64,000 nucleotides of DNA from Streptomyces sp. NBC_01463 (GCA_036227345.1 CP109468.1:3100001-3164000), one strand, 5' to 3'; numbered from the stretch's first letter, positions 7,741-16,625 are shown. Notes: generated by a model not told the origin, from the letters alone. Translations and numbers: made by a program.

Positions 7741-9753
7741 CTGACTACGTTCCGAGACCTCGGGATCCTTTCCGAGACCGCCGAAGCCCTTGAGGCCGTC
7801 GGCATCACGTCCCCGTTCCCCATCCAGGAGATGACGCTCCCCGTCGCGCTCTCCGGCTCCGATGTCATCGGACAGGCCAAGACCGGCACCGGCAAGACGC
7901 TCGGTTTCGGCCTGCCGCTGCTGGAGCGCGTCACCGTCCTCGCGGACGTCGAGGCCGGCCGGGCCAAGCCCGAGAAGCTGACCGACGCCCCGCAGGCGCT
8001 GATCGTCGTCCCGACCCGCGAGCTGTGCCAGCAGGTCACCAACGACCTGCTGACCGCCGGCAAGGTGCGTAACGTCCGCGTTCTCGCGATCTACGGCGGC
8101 CGGGCCTACGAGCCCCAGGTCGAGGCCCTCAAGAAGGGCGTCGACGTGGTCGTCGGCACCCCGGGCCGGCTGCTCGACCTGGCGGGCCAGCGCAAGCTCG
8201 ACCTGTCGCAGGTCCGCGCCCTCGTCCTCGACGAGGCCGACGAGATGCTCGACCTGGGCTTCCTGCCCGACGTCGAGCGCATCATCACGATGCTGCCGGC
8301 GAAGCGCCAGACGATGCTGTTCTCGGCGACCATGCCGGGCGCGGTCATCAGCCTCGCGCGCCGCTACATGTCGCAGCCGACCCACATCAACGCCACGTCG
8401 CCCGACGACGAGGGCACGACCGTCAAGAACACGGCGCAGTACGTCTACCGCGCCCACTCGATGGACAAGCCCGAGATGGTCTCGCGCATCCTCCAGGCCA
8501 ACGGCCGCGGACTCGCGATGATCTTCTGCCGCACCAAGCGCACCGCGGCCGACATCGCCGAGCAGCTGGAGAAGCGCGGTTTCGCCTCCGGCGCGGTCCA
8601 CGGCGACCTCGGCCAGGGCGCCCGCGAGCAGGCGCTGCGCGCCTTCCGCAACGGCAAGGTCGACGTCCTCGTCTGCACCGATGTCGCGGCCCGCGGTATC
8701 GATGTCGAGGGTGTCACCCACGTCATCAACTACCAGTCCCCCGAGGACGAGAAGACCTATCTGCACCGCATCGGCCGCACCGGCCGCGCGGGCGCCAAGG
8801 GCATCGCGATCACGCTGGTCGACTGGGACGACATCCCGCGCTGGCAGCTGATCAACAAGGCCCTGGACCTGAAGTTCCCGGACCCGCCGGAGACGTACTC
8901 CACCTCCCCGCACCTGTACGAGGAGCTGGACATCCCGGCCGGCACCAAGGGTGTCCTGCCGCGCACCGAGCGCACCCGCGCCGGTCTGCGGGCCGAGGAG
9001 ATCGAGGACCTCGGCGAGACGGGCGGCCGCGGCCGCAAGTCCGCCGCCGCCCCGGCTCCCGCCGTCCGCGAGGAGCGCCCCCCGCGCACGCCGCGTCAGC
9101 GCCGTCGCACCCGGGGCGGTTCCGCCGCCGAGGAGAGCGCCGCCACCGTGCCCACACCGGCCACGGAGACCGTCGAGACCCCGGCGGCCACTGACGGCCC
9201 GGCCGAGCCGCGCACCCCGCGCCGTCGCCGGCGCGCTCGCGTCGGTGCGGCGGACATCGCCGCCGAGGCAGCGGTGGCCGTGGCCGAGGCCCCGGCCGTG
9301 ATCGTCGACACCGAGCCCGTCGCCGTGACCGAGGCCGAGCCGAAGAAGCGGACCAGGACCAGGGCGGCCAAGGCCGAGGTCGTCGTCGACGCCGAGGCCG
9401 CCGCGGTGACCGAGCCGGTCGCCGAGGCGAAGCCGCGCCGTCGTCGCGCCCGGGCCGCCAAGCCGGTGGAGGCGGTCGACTTCCAGACCGCCCCCGTGGC
9501 CGAGCCCGCCCCCGAGGCGACGGTGACCAAGCCGCGCCGCCGCGCCCGGGTGATCAAGCCGGTCGAGGACGAGGTCGACTTCCAGATCGCGCCGATCGCC
9601 GAGCCCGAGTCCGACTCCAGGCGTCCCCGTCGCACGCGTGCGGCGGCGAAGCCGAAGACGGAGGCCGTCGCCCAGGCGCCGGCCGCCGACGGCGAGGCCA
9701 AGCCGCGCCGCCGCCGGGCCCCGCGCACCGCCGCCGCGAAGGCCGAGGGCTGA
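7741..9753 (+). CDS. rhlE: DEAD-box RNA helicase, RhlE type, CTG start
   Basis: ATP-dependent RNA helicase of 670 residues. Motifs in order: Q motif FPIQEMTLP, Walker A AKTGTGKT (46-53), PTREL, GTPGR, DEAD (164-167), SAT (195-197), RGID, HRIGRTGR (342-349). From about residue 420 there is a long Ala/Glu/Arg-rich tail with repeated PRRRRA-like basic clusters, typical of actinobacterial RhlE and likely RNA-binding. No ATG, GTG or TTG in frame precedes the Q motif; the conserved N-terminus TTFRDLGILSETAEAL requires CTG at 7741, which has AGAAGAGG 7 nt upstream. Starting at ATG 7831 would delete the aromatic part of the Q motif. Confidence 0.95.
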   Translation: MTTFRDLGILSETAEALEAVGITSPFPIQEMTLPVALSGSDVIGQAKTGTGKTLGFGLPLLERVTVLADVEAGRAKPEKLTDAPQALIVVPTRELCQQVTNDLLTAGKVRNVRVLAIYGGRAYEPQVEALKKGVDVVVGTPGRLLDLAGQRKLDLSQVRALVLDEADEMLDLGFLPDVERIITMLPAKRQTMLFSATMPGAVISLARRYMSQPTHINATSPDDEGTTVKNTAQYVYRAHSMDKPEMVSRILQANGRGLAMIFCRTKRTAADIAEQLEKRGFASGAVHGDLGQGAREQALRAFRNGKVDVLVCTDVAARGIDVEGVTHVINYQSPEDEKTYLHRIGRTGRAGAKGIAITLVDWDDIPRWQLINKALDLKFPDPPETYSTSPHLYEELDIPAGTKGVLPRTERTRAGLRAEEIEDLGETGGRGRKSAAAPAPAVREERPPRTPRQRRRTRGGSAAEESAATVPTPATETVETPAATDGPAEPRTPRRRRRARVGAADIAAEAAVAVAEAPAVIVDTEPVAVTEAEPKKRTRTRAAKAEVVVDAEAAAVTEPVAEAKPRRRRARAAKPVEAVDFQTAPVAEPAPEATVTKPRRRARVIKPVEDEVDFQIAPIAEPESDSRRPRRTRAAAKPKTEAVAQAPAADGEAKPRRRRAPRTAAAKAEG

Positions 9754-9773
9754 GCGCACCCCGTGTGAGGCAT

Positions 9774-9812
9774 GCCGGACGGGCCCGAGGGATTCCCTCG
9801 GGCCCGTCCGGC
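9774..9812 (+). terminator. Terminator after rhlE
   Basis: A perfect 18-bp stem (9774-9791 with 9795-9812) around a 3-nt loop, without a clear U tract, as often in Streptomyces. Confidence 0.85.
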
Positions 9813-9860
9813 GTTCCACGGCCCGCCCGCCCCCGCGCACCCGGCCGTTAACCTCGTGCC

Positions 9861-10706
9861 ATGAGCAGGCCACCCACCTTCATCCCGCCCTCCTGCGCCC
9901 GCCCCCGCGCGCTGCACACCGAGCGCGGGGACTTCGCCGTGCTGGACGCGGTGCCGCGTACGCCGCCGCGCGGCACCGTCCTCCTGCTGCCCGGGTACAC
10001 CGGCAGCAAGGAGGACTTCATCGCCCTGCTGGAACCCCTCGCGGGCGCCGGCTACCGGGCCGTCACCGTCGACGGCCGCGGGCAGTACGAGTCCGACGGG
10101 CCGGACCGTCAGGAGGCCTACTCCCAGGGCGAGTTGGCCCGTGACGTGCTCGCCCAGACGGCCGCGCTCGGGCTCGGCGACGGGGCGGTCGACCTGCTCG
10201 GCCACTCCCTCGGCGGGCAGATCGCCCGCGCCGCCGTCCTGCTGGACCCGGCGCCGTTCCGCTCGCTCACCCTGATGTCGTCCGGACCCGCCGAGGTGGT
10301 CGAGGCCCAGCGGACCAAGCTGCGCATTCTCAGTGACGCGCTGACGACCATGACGATGGACGACGTGTGGGCGGCCATGCGCGCCCTCGACCCGCCGGCC
10401 GACGCGGACACGGACGGCGAGGACCTGCGGCGGCGCTGGCTGAGTCACCGTCCCGCGCAGCTGATCGCCACCGGCCGCCAACTCGCCGCAGAACCGGACC
10501 GGGTGGCCGAGCTCGCCGCCACGGGCCTGCCGGTCCATGTGATCTCCGGCGAGCGCGACGACGTCTGGCCGGTGCCGCGGCTCGACGGGATGGCGGTGCG
10601 TCTCGGCGCGCACCGGACCCGGATCGAGGGCGCCGAGCACTCCCCCAACACGGACCGGCCAAAAGCGACGGCGGCCGCGCTCGTCTCCTTCTGGGACGGC
10701 CTGTAG
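9861..10706 (+). CDS. Alpha/beta hydrolase
   Basis: 281-residue alpha/beta hydrolase with LPGYTGSKEDF (oxyanion loop), nucleophile elbow GHSLGG (Ser116) and a C-terminal GAEHSPN His. The substrate is unknown. The ATG 9861 lies 6 nt after TAACCT (9849-9854) and has no Shine-Dalgarno, so a leaderless transcript is likely. Confidence 0.88.
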   Translation: MSRPPTFIPPSCARPRALHTERGDFAVLDAVPRTPPRGTVLLLPGYTGSKEDFIALLEPLAGAGYRAVTVDGRGQYESDGPDRQEAYSQGELARDVLAQTAALGLGDGAVDLLGHSLGGQIARAAVLLDPAPFRSLTLMSSGPAEVVEAQRTKLRILSDALTTMTMDDVWAAMRALDPPADADTDGEDLRRRWLSHRPAQLIATGRQLAAEPDRVAELAATGLPVHVISGERDDVWPVPRLDGMAVRLGAHRTRIEGAEHSPNTDRPKATAAALVSFWDGL

Positions 10707-10736
10707 GAGGCGGCGGGGCCCTCGGGCGCCGGGTGG

Positions 10737-11624
10737 TCAGTACTGCGCCTGGAGGTGCTGCCAGAAGCCGTCACGCAGCGCCCGGCGCAGATGCGCATGT
10801 CCGCGCAGCGAGTGCTGGAGCAGCCGCTCGGCCTCGACCAGCAGATCCTGGTCGACGGAGCCCGGCAGGTACGGGTGTCCGGGCAGCAGGTCGGCCAGGG
10901 ACTCGCGGCCCCGGGCGGAGAGCCAGGTGGCGGCGATCTGCGCACCGACGAAGCGGACGTCCTCGCGGGAGGGCGCGGGGCCGTCCTCCTCGTAGGTGGT
11001 GACGGCGCGTCTGGTCACGTACGGGCGGCAGAAGTCGAGGTCGAAGGTGCGCTGGCTGTCGACCTCCCAGAGCAGCGGTTCGGCCTGGTTGCGCCCTTCG
11101 CCCGCCTCGATGCCCCACAGGTGGACCCGGGCTCCGTACCCCTGCGCGGCCTCGACGGCCGACACCAGGTCCTCGTCGCCGCCGACCAGCGCGGCATCGC
11201 TGATGGCGCGGTGACGGGCGAGGGATTCGAGGTCGGTGCGGATGAGGGAGTCGACGCCCTTCTGCTGGTTGTTGGCGTTGAGGTTGCCCAGCCTGACCTT
11301 GACGTCGGGGAGTTCGGCGATGGACTGCTGCTCGACGGTGTGGATCCGGCGCCTGGCTCCGTCGTACCAGTACACGCGCAGCAGCCTGCTGTCGGCGAAG
11401 ATCGTGCGGGCCTTGTCGATGAAGGCCTCGATCAGGCCCTCCGCGTCGAGGTCGAAGGAGCGCCGGTCCTCGGTGCCGGTGACGAGCAGCCCGGCCGCGG
11501 CGTACACGTAGCCCGCGTCCACGAAGATCGCGTGGGTCGACGGGGTCTTCGACACCTCGGCGAGCACCCGCTGGAGCAGTTCGTTGGTGCGGTCCAGACG
11601 CTCGGCGGTCTCGGCGTCGCTCAT
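10737..11624 (-). CDS. NYN domain protein (putative RNase)
   Basis: 295-residue protein with an N-terminal NYN/PIN-like domain: HAIFVDAGYVY (first Asp), QKGVDSLIRTDLESLA (second acidic patch), ALVGGDEDLVSAVEAA (third). The pattern fits metal-dependent RNases of the LabA/DUF88 group. The C-terminal 100 residues are a separate helical domain. The natural RNA target is unknown. It is divergent from a small conserved protein, with a palindrome between them. Confidence 0.85.
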   Translation of the reverse strand: MSDAETAERLDRTNELLQRVLAEVSKTPSTHAIFVDAGYVYAAAGLLVTGTEDRRSFDLDAEGLIEAFIDKARTIFADSRLLRVYWYDGARRRIHTVEQQSIAELPDVKVRLGNLNANNQQKGVDSLIRTDLESLARHRAISDAALVGGDEDLVSAVEAAQGYGARVHLWGIEAGEGRNQAEPLLWEVDSQRTFDLDFCRPYVTRRAVTTYEEDGPAPSREDVRFVGAQIAATWLSARGRESLADLLPGHPYLPGSVDQDLLVEAERLLQHSLRGHAHLRRALRDGFWQHLQAQY

Positions 11625-11695
11625 ACGGGCCTCGTCGCGGATGTCGTCGTCCGCGCATGCTCGGTTACCTGCTGGTACTTAGACATCCAAAAAAT

Positions 11696-11712
11696 TTCCT
11701 TAGCGTAGGGAA
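11696..11712. promoter_or_regulatory. Inverted repeat in the NYN/small-protein divergent region
   Basis: TTCCTTA-GCG-TAGGGAA, 7-bp arms with one mismatch, in an A+T-rich patch. It overlaps a possible plus-strand promoter (TTAGAC, 16 nt, TAGCGT 11701-11706). Candidate operator for both genes. Confidence 0.4.
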
Positions 11713-11845
11713 TGATTGCAGGGAGCAAGTCGTTGTACACCCCGTGGGGCGCGAGACAGAGATGCCTGCGCTCCTCATCCTTGCGGACGGATCATCCGTC
11801 CTCCCAGTAGTTCTCCAGCAGGAGGATCAGACGAAGGGAAGCCAT

Positions 11846-11998
11846 ATGCGCTTCGAGATCATGCGACTCGACGATGTCGACGGTACCGCCGTGGACAGCA
11901 CCGTCGTGGACGCCGCCTCCGTCAACCGGATCGTGCAGCAGGCCGCCGCAATCGGCCAGCGCATCTATATCCGCCCGGCCGAAAGCTCGGCTTCGTAA
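11846..11998 (+). CDS. Small conserved protein (50 aa)
   Basis: 50 residues: MRFEIMRLDDVDG, then a Val/Ala-rich middle, then AIGQRIYIRPAESSAS. No membrane segment or known domain, but the codon bias and clean ending fit a real gene, and I believe similar proteins occur in other Streptomyces. GGGAAG precedes ATG 11846. Its leader is about 135 nt if the promoter at 11701 is right. A terminator follows at once. Confidence 0.75.
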   Translation: MRFEIMRLDDVDGTAVDSTVVDAASVNRIVQQAAAIGQRIYIRPAESSAS

Positions 11999-12022
11999 CG
12001 CATCACCGACGTAAAAAGACGA

Positions 12023-12058
12023 AGCGCCCCCGCCACGGATGGTCCGTGCGGGGGCGCT
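12023..12058. terminator. Bidirectional terminator, small protein / MarC
   Basis: Sixteen-pair stem (12023-12039 with 12043-12058, one bulge) between convergent genes. On the minus strand it is followed by a T-rich run (complement of AAAAA at 12013-12017). Confidence 0.85.
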
Positions 12059-12075
12059 GTGGTGTCCGGGGCCGG

Positions 12076-12681
12076 TCAGGCGTCCTGGATGACCTGGGTG
12101 ACGCCGTTGATGATCTGCTGGACGGCGATGGCGGACAGCATCATGCCGGCGAGCCTGGTGACCAGCACGACCCCGCCGTCCTTGATGACCCGGATGATCA
12201 GCAGCGAGTAGCGCATGGTCAGCCAGAGCACGACGTGCATGGCGATGATGGCCGTCCAGACCGAGATCTGGCCGCCCACCCCGTCGGCGTGCTGCACGGC
12301 GAGGATCACCGAGACGATCGCCCCGGGACCGGCGAGCAGCGGCATTCCGAGGGGGACGAGCGCGACGTTGACGTCCTTGGTCTGCGTCGGCTCGTCGGTC
12401 TTGCCCGTCAGCAGGTCGAGCGCGATGAGCAGCAGGAGCAGTCCGCCCGCGATCATCAGCGCGGGGACGGAGACGTGCAGGTAGTCGAGGATCTGCTGGC
12501 CGAGCACACCGAAGACGGCGATCACCCCGAAGGCGACGGCGACCGCCTGCAACGCCATCCTGCGCTGCATCCGGGCAGGGCGGCCCGCGGTGAGGGCGAG
12601 GAAGATCGGAGTGATTCCGGGCGGATCCATAATCACAAAAAGGGTGAGAAAAAGGGATCCGAAGACAGCGACGTCGAACAC
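12076..12681 (-). CDS. MarC family integral membrane protein
   Basis: 201-residue protein with six hydrophobic helices and the MarC signatures DPPGITPIFLALT near the N-terminus and LAGPGAIVSVIL in the middle. The family was named for a multidrug resistance locus but its transport role is unproved. I chose GTG 12681 (Val-Phe-Asp-Val-Ala-Val-Phe-Gly-Ser), which gives the usual family length; the frame remains open to 12729. Confidence 0.9.
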   Translation of the reverse strand: MFDVAVFGSLFLTLFVIMDPPGITPIFLALTAGRPARMQRRMALQAVAVAFGVIAVFGVLGQQILDYLHVSVPALMIAGGLLLLLIALDLLTGKTDEPTQTKDVNVALVPLGMPLLAGPGAIVSVILAVQHADGVGGQISVWTAIIAMHVVLWLTMRYSLLIIRVIKDGGVVLVTRLAGMMLSAIAVQQIINGVTQVIQDA

Positions 12682-12845
12682 AGTGAGCCTTGCGAGGAGA
12701 GAGCGGAATTGCGGTGGGAGGCGGCGCACGGCCGGCCGGGCGGGCGGGCCCCGGTGCGCGCAGGACGGGCGACCTCACGCGGGCGCACGGCGGCGCGGGC
12801 GTGAGGGGCGTGAGCGGTGAGCGATGAGGGGTGGCGTGGAGGCCG

Positions 12846-13712
12846 TTACGCGGTGACGGGTCCGCCGGCCCCCGGCACCGGGAAGGCTCCCGTGGCGCGC
12901 CGGGTGATCTCGCCGTAGATCTCGGGGTCGGTGGTGTCGGCGCCGAGTCCCACGGTCTTGCGGCTGCCGTGGTAGTCGCTGGACCCGGTGGCCAGGAGTC
13001 CGAGCTCGCGGGCGAGTCCGCGCAGCCGGGCCCGGGTCGGCTCGTCGTGGTCCATGTGGTCGGCCTCGATGCCGTCGAGTCCGGCGGCCGCGAGTCGCGC
13101 TATCGACGACTCCGGGACCACCTCACCGCGCTTGACGGCGGCCGGGTGGGCGAAGACCGTGACGCCGCCGGCGGCCTTGACCAGCCGGATCGCGTCGAAG
13201 GGGTCGAGTTCGTGCTTCCCGGCGTACGCGCGTCCGCCGTCGGCGAGCCACTCGGGCGTGAAGGCGTCGGAGACGGTCGCGACGACGCCCAGCTCGACCA
13301 GCGCGGTGGCGATGTGCGGCCGCCCGACCGAGCCGTCCCCGGCGATCCGCGCGACCTGCTCCCAGGCGACCGGGACGCCCAGCTCCTGGAGCTTGCGCAC
13401 CATGGCCTGCGCGCGCGGCACCCGGTCGTCGCGCACCAGCTCGCGCTCGCGCGCCAGCTCGGGCTCCTCGGGGTCGAAGAGGTACGCCAGCATGTGCATG
13501 CCCACGCCGTCGATGCGGCAGGAGAGCTCGGCGCCGGTGACGAGGGTGAGGCCCTCGGGGAGTGCCGCGATCGCGGCGGCGTGACCGCGCACGGTGTCGT
13601 GGTCGGTGAGGGCGACGACGTCCAGGCCCGCGGCGGCGGCGTTGCGCACCAGCTCGGCGGGGGTGTCCGTACCGTCCGACGCGGTGGAGTGGGTGTGCAG
13701 GTCGATGCGCAC
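12846..13712 (-). CDS. PHP domain phosphoesterase
   Basis: 288-residue PHP (polymerase and histidinol phosphatase) domain protein, related to RNase AM/YciV 5'-3' nucleases. Metal ligands visible: RIDLHTHSTASDGT at the N-terminus, LTDHDT, GAELS, FAHPAA, and GSSDYHG near the end. Likely acts on nucleotide or oligonucleotide 5' ends. GTG 13712 is chosen because the family begins M-R-I-D-L-H-T-H and GGAG lies 8 nt upstream; ATG 13754 is an alternative. Confidence 0.9.
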   Translation of the reverse strand: MRIDLHTHSTASDGTDTPAELVRNAAAAGLDVVALTDHDTVRGHAAAIAALPEGLTLVTGAELSCRIDGVGMHMLAYLFDPEEPELARERELVRDDRVPRAQAMVRKLQELGVPVAWEQVARIAGDGSVGRPHIATALVELGVVATVSDAFTPEWLADGGRAYAGKHELDPFDAIRLVKAAGGVTVFAHPAAVKRGEVVPESSIARLAAAGLDGIEADHMDHDEPTRARLRGLARELGLLATGSSDYHGSRKTVGLGADTTDPEIYGEITRRATGAFPVPGAGGPVTA

Positions 13713-13787
13713 GACACGTACTCCAGTGCTCGCGGCCGGGTGGGGGACGCTCAAGGATAACCGGCGCGCGGGCCCGCTCCGGCCCGG

Positions 13788-14438
13788 TCAGGGTCCCGTC
13801 AGCAGCCGGGGGGTGAGTGCGCCGCAGGGCACCAGGTCGACCTCCGCACCGGCGTCGCGCAGATCGGTCAGCACCAGTTCGTCGTACATCAGCAGGCCCG
13901 ACTGCTCGGGCCAGACGATCGCCCAGAGCCAGAGCCCACGCGCCTCACCGGCGAAGACCGCACGGTCGGCGGGGGCGTCCTTCACATGCCAGAGCGGGGT
14001 GGGACGGCCGGCGGCGAGCACCTTGACGTCCGGCGGCCCGTCGACCCGCAGATACGGGCCCGGGTCGGGACCGTCGATCCCGGCGTACCGCGCACCCATC
14101 CCGACGCCGAGCTCCTCGGCGACGAGCAGCAGTTCCCCGACCCCGCCGAGCGGGCCGGGTCCGGAACAGGCGACAGCGGTGGCCCGGCCGCCGCCGCGGT
14201 CGTCCCCCGCGCACGCCACCCCGGTGAACAGCCAGCCGACCGGCAGCGGCCAGGGCATCCACACGGGCACCTGGGCCCGGTGCACCACCACTCCGAGCGC
14301 CTCGACGCTCGGCGGGATGACCGGCTGCATGGGGTGCACGCTGCCGTGCACATCGCACTGCCAGGTGTCGTCGAAGAAACCGGGCGCCTTGACCCGGCCT
14401 CCGCACTTCGGGCAACTGGGTTCGCCCCTCATAGCCAC
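13788..14438 (-). CDS. DUF6758 zinc-ribbon protein
   Basis: 216 residues. The N-terminus has CPKCGG followed by a second Cys-x-x-His (CDVHGSVHP), a likely zinc knuckle; the rest is a soluble Gly/Pro-rich domain with WPLPVGWLFTGVACAGDDRGG and ARGLWLWAIVWPEQ. This pattern corresponds to the Streptomyces family DUF6758; function unknown. GTG 14438 is preferred (GGGAGG 7 nt upstream) over ATG 14432. Confidence 0.8.
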   Translation of the reverse strand: MAMRGEPSCPKCGGRVKAPGFFDDTWQCDVHGSVHPMQPVIPPSVEALGVVVHRAQVPVWMPWPLPVGWLFTGVACAGDDRGGGRATAVACSGPGPLGGVGELLLVAEELGVGMGARYAGIDGPDPGPYLRVDGPPDVKVLAAGRPTPLWHVKDAPADRAVFAGEARGLWLWAIVWPEQSGLLMYDELVLTDLRDAGAEVDLVPCGALTPRLLTGP

Positions 14439-14520
14439 CAACGGTCCTCCCCGGCCGTCCCCGCGTCAAGGACGATCACCCTTCCGCAGCGTGGCTCCCA
14501 TCAGCGGATTTAGATGTAGT

Positions 14521-14550
14521 TTGCATTTATTAGGTCCTCTAACTTATTCT
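14521..14550 (+). promoter_or_regulatory. Promoter with operator-like palindrome before MFS gene
   Basis: In an unusually A+T-rich intergenic stretch: -35-like TTGCAT (14521-14526), 18 nt, -10-like TATTCT (14545-14550). Between them lies TTAG-gtcct-CTAA (14530-14542), where a repressor would block the promoter. Confidence 0.45.
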
Positions 14551-14588
14551 GTGCATAACACATCGATCTAGTGGAGAGCGAGAGTCCC

Positions 14589-15821
14589 ATGCAGGGAGAG
14601 GATCCGTTCGATCAGGGAACGGTCAGCATCCTGCGCCAGCCGAAGGCCGTCTGGGCCACAGCGGGCGCTTCCGTCGTCGCGTTCATGGGAATCGGCCTGG
14701 TGGACCCGATTCTCCCGTCCATCGCCAAGGGACTGGAGGCGACACCGAGCCAGGTGTCGCTGCTCTTCACCTCGTACTTCCTGATCACCGCCGTCGCGAT
14801 GCTCGTCACCGGCTTCGTCTCCAGCCGCATCGGCGGCCGCAAGACACTGCTGACCGGCCTGGCGCTCGTGGTGGTCTTCGCCGCGCTCTCCGGCACCTCG
14901 TCCTCCGTCGCCGAACTGGTCGGCTTCCGGGCCGGCTGGGGTCTGGGCAACGCGCTCTTCGTATCGACCGCACTCGCCGTGATCGTCGGTGCGGCGGCGG
15001 GCGGCAGCTCGGCCGCGATCCTGCTGTACGAGTCGGCGCTCGGCCTCGGCATGGCCTGCGGGCCGCTGCTCGGGGCGCTGCTCGGTGACGCCAGCTGGCG
15101 CTACCCGTTCTTCGGTACGGCCGCGCTGATGGCGATCGGCTTCGTCTGCATCACGGCGTTCCTGAAGGAACAGCCCAAGCCGGCGCGCAAGACCTCACTG
15201 CTCGACCCGGTCAGGGCGCTCGGCCACGGCGGGCTCGCCTCGGTCGCGACCTCGGCGTTCTTCTACAATTACGCGTTCTTCACGATCCTGGCGTTCACGC
15301 CGTTCGTGCTGAACATGTCGCCGTACAAGTCCGGCGCCGTCTTCTTCGCCTGGGGCCTGCTGCTGGCGGTCTTCTCGGTGCTCGTCGCGCCGCGGCTCCA
15401 GAAGCGCTTCGGCTCGCTCAAGGTCGTCGGCGGCTCACTGGTGCTGCTCGCCGCCGACCTGGTGATCCTCGGCTACGGCAACCACACGACGGCGATCGTC
15501 TGCACCATCGTCTCGGGCGCCTTCATCGGCATGAACAACACCGTCTACACGGAGCTGGCGCTCGGGGTCTCCGACGCGCCGCGCCCGGTGGCCAGCGCGG
15601 GTTACAACTTCGTCCGCTGGTTCGCGGCCGCCGCCGCGCCCTACCTGGCCCCGAAGATCGAGGAGTGGAGCAACATCCACATCCCGTTCGTCGTCGCCGC
15701 CGCCGCCGCGGTCGTCGGCGCGGTCGTCGTCTGGGTCCGGCGCTCGGCGCTGACGCACGACGCGCAGGAGCTGGAGCCGAAGCACGCCACCGAGGACGGC
15801 GTCACGGTCTTCGCCAACTGA
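14589..15821 (+). CDS. MFS transporter
   Basis: 410-residue major facilitator with 12 predicted helices. The loop 2-3 motif is GFVSSRIGGRKTLL and helix 5 has GLGMACGPLLGALLGD, a motif C-like antiporter signature, so proton-driven drug or metabolite efflux is likely. I chose ATG 14589 with GGAGA 10 nt upstream over GTG 14571. The gene stands alone behind a promoter with a palindrome, so a separately encoded repressor is expected; none is adjacent. Confidence 0.9.
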   Translation: MQGEDPFDQGTVSILRQPKAVWATAGASVVAFMGIGLVDPILPSIAKGLEATPSQVSLLFTSYFLITAVAMLVTGFVSSRIGGRKTLLTGLALVVVFAALSGTSSSVAELVGFRAGWGLGNALFVSTALAVIVGAAAGGSSAAILLYESALGLGMACGPLLGALLGDASWRYPFFGTAALMAIGFVCITAFLKEQPKPARKTSLLDPVRALGHGGLASVATSAFFYNYAFFTILAFTPFVLNMSPYKSGAVFFAWGLLLAVFSVLVAPRLQKRFGSLKVVGGSLVLLAADLVILGYGNHTTAIVCTIVSGAFIGMNNTVYTELALGVSDAPRPVASAGYNFVRWFAAAAAPYLAPKIEEWSNIHIPFVVAAAAAVVGAVVVWVRRSALTHDAQELEPKHATEDGVTVFAN

Positions 15822-15836
15822 CGCGCCCTCCAGGGG

Positions 15837-15877
15837 GAAGCCCCGCCCGACGGCCTCCGGCCGCGTGGCGGGGCTTC
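15837..15877. terminator. Bidirectional terminator, MFS / SUFU
   Basis: GAAGCCCCGCC (15837-15847) pairs with GGCGGGGCTTC (15867-15877); an inner CGGCC/GGCCG hairpin fills the loop. It lies between convergent genes. Confidence 0.85.
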
Positions 15878-15893
15878 CGCATGGGCGCGCGCG

Positions 15894-16478
15894 TCAGTCC
15901 AGGGCCACCGACGCCCGCAGCGGGTCACGCAGGTCCGTCCCCTGCGACAGCCAGCGCTCCTGGAGCTCCTGCGCACCCCTGACCCGCTTCCAGGCCGCCT
16001 CGTTGTGCGTCATCGGCAGCAGCGGCAGGAACCGCACGGGCTCCATCGGCTCGTCCAGCTCCAGGTCCTCCACCAGCCCGCCGGGCTCGGCGACGAGCAC
16101 GGAGCTGAACGGCGCCCCGGGCCACAGCGGTTCGCCGACGTCCAGCGACGCGCCGGGGGCCACGATCAGCCCCTCCACCTGCGGCGAGGCCGCCAGCACG
16201 GCGAGCCTGCGCAGGATCTGGTCGGTGTCGGCCAGTCCGCCCCGCACCGAGACGACCAGTTCGGCGCGCGGACCCTTCACCGGGTCGGCGAGGGCCGCGG
16301 TCGGGTCGGCCATCGGCTGGGCGGACATGCCCAGCGTGGCGTACCTCACCACATCGCCGTCGATGAACCGGAGCACCTCGATCCGGTCCGTCCCGAGAAA
16401 CGTCACTGCTGCACGTGCGTCCGGTTCACCCAGGGCCGTCCGCAGACGTGCCTCGACCAGAGCAAGAATTTCTGCCAT
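15894..16478 (-). CDS. Suppressor-of-fused (SUFU) domain protein
   Basis: 194-residue protein resembling the bacterial SUFU family: FLPLLPMTHNEAAWKR is the typical C-terminal signature. In animals SUFU restrains Hedgehog signalling; in bacteria members occur as stand-alone proteins and as immunity partners of polymorphic toxins. No toxin gene is near here, so the role is open. The ATG 16478 follows TATGCT by 6 nt with no Shine-Dalgarno, so a leaderless transcript is likely. Confidence 0.82.
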   Translation of the reverse strand: MAEILALVEARLRTALGEPDARAAVTFLGTDRIEVLRFIDGDVVRYATLGMSAQPMADPTAALADPVKGPRAELVVSVRGGLADTDQILRRLAVLAASPQVEGLIVAPGASLDVGEPLWPGAPFSSVLVAEPGGLVEDLELDEPMEPVRFLPLLPMTHNEAAWKRVRGAQELQERWLSQGTDLRDPLRASVALD

Positions 16479-16551
16479 GCCGCGAGCATAGGACGCGTAT
16501 GGAACGGGCAAAGTAAGAGATTGACCCTTCACCGGCTGCTAGCCTGAGGTG

Positions 16552-16625
16552 CCGGTCGGGACAGCACGCAGAAGCGTTGCTCTCAAGTCCCGACGAAACG
16601 TCATCCCCCACGGGGGACCGACCGG
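16552..16625 (+). ncRNA. Structured leader upstream of corA (candidate cis-regulatory RNA)
   Basis: Two incompatible pairings are visible. Helix A: GTCGGGAC (16555-16562) with GTCCCGAC (16587-16594), capped by AGCACGC/GCG-T-TGCT. Helix B: CCGGTCGG (16552-16559) with CCGACCGG (16618-16625). A third hairpin, TCCCCC/GGGGGA (16604-16617), fits inside B. The 3' arm of helix B runs into a strong Shine-Dalgarno sequence (GGAGGAG, 16624-16630). No known riboswitch consensus was recognised. Confidence 0.5.

Noticed and set aside
7342..9873. 843-codon minus-strand frame opposite rhlE
   Set aside because: Low-complexity Leu/Gly/Arg shadow; the plus strand has all DEAD-box motifs.
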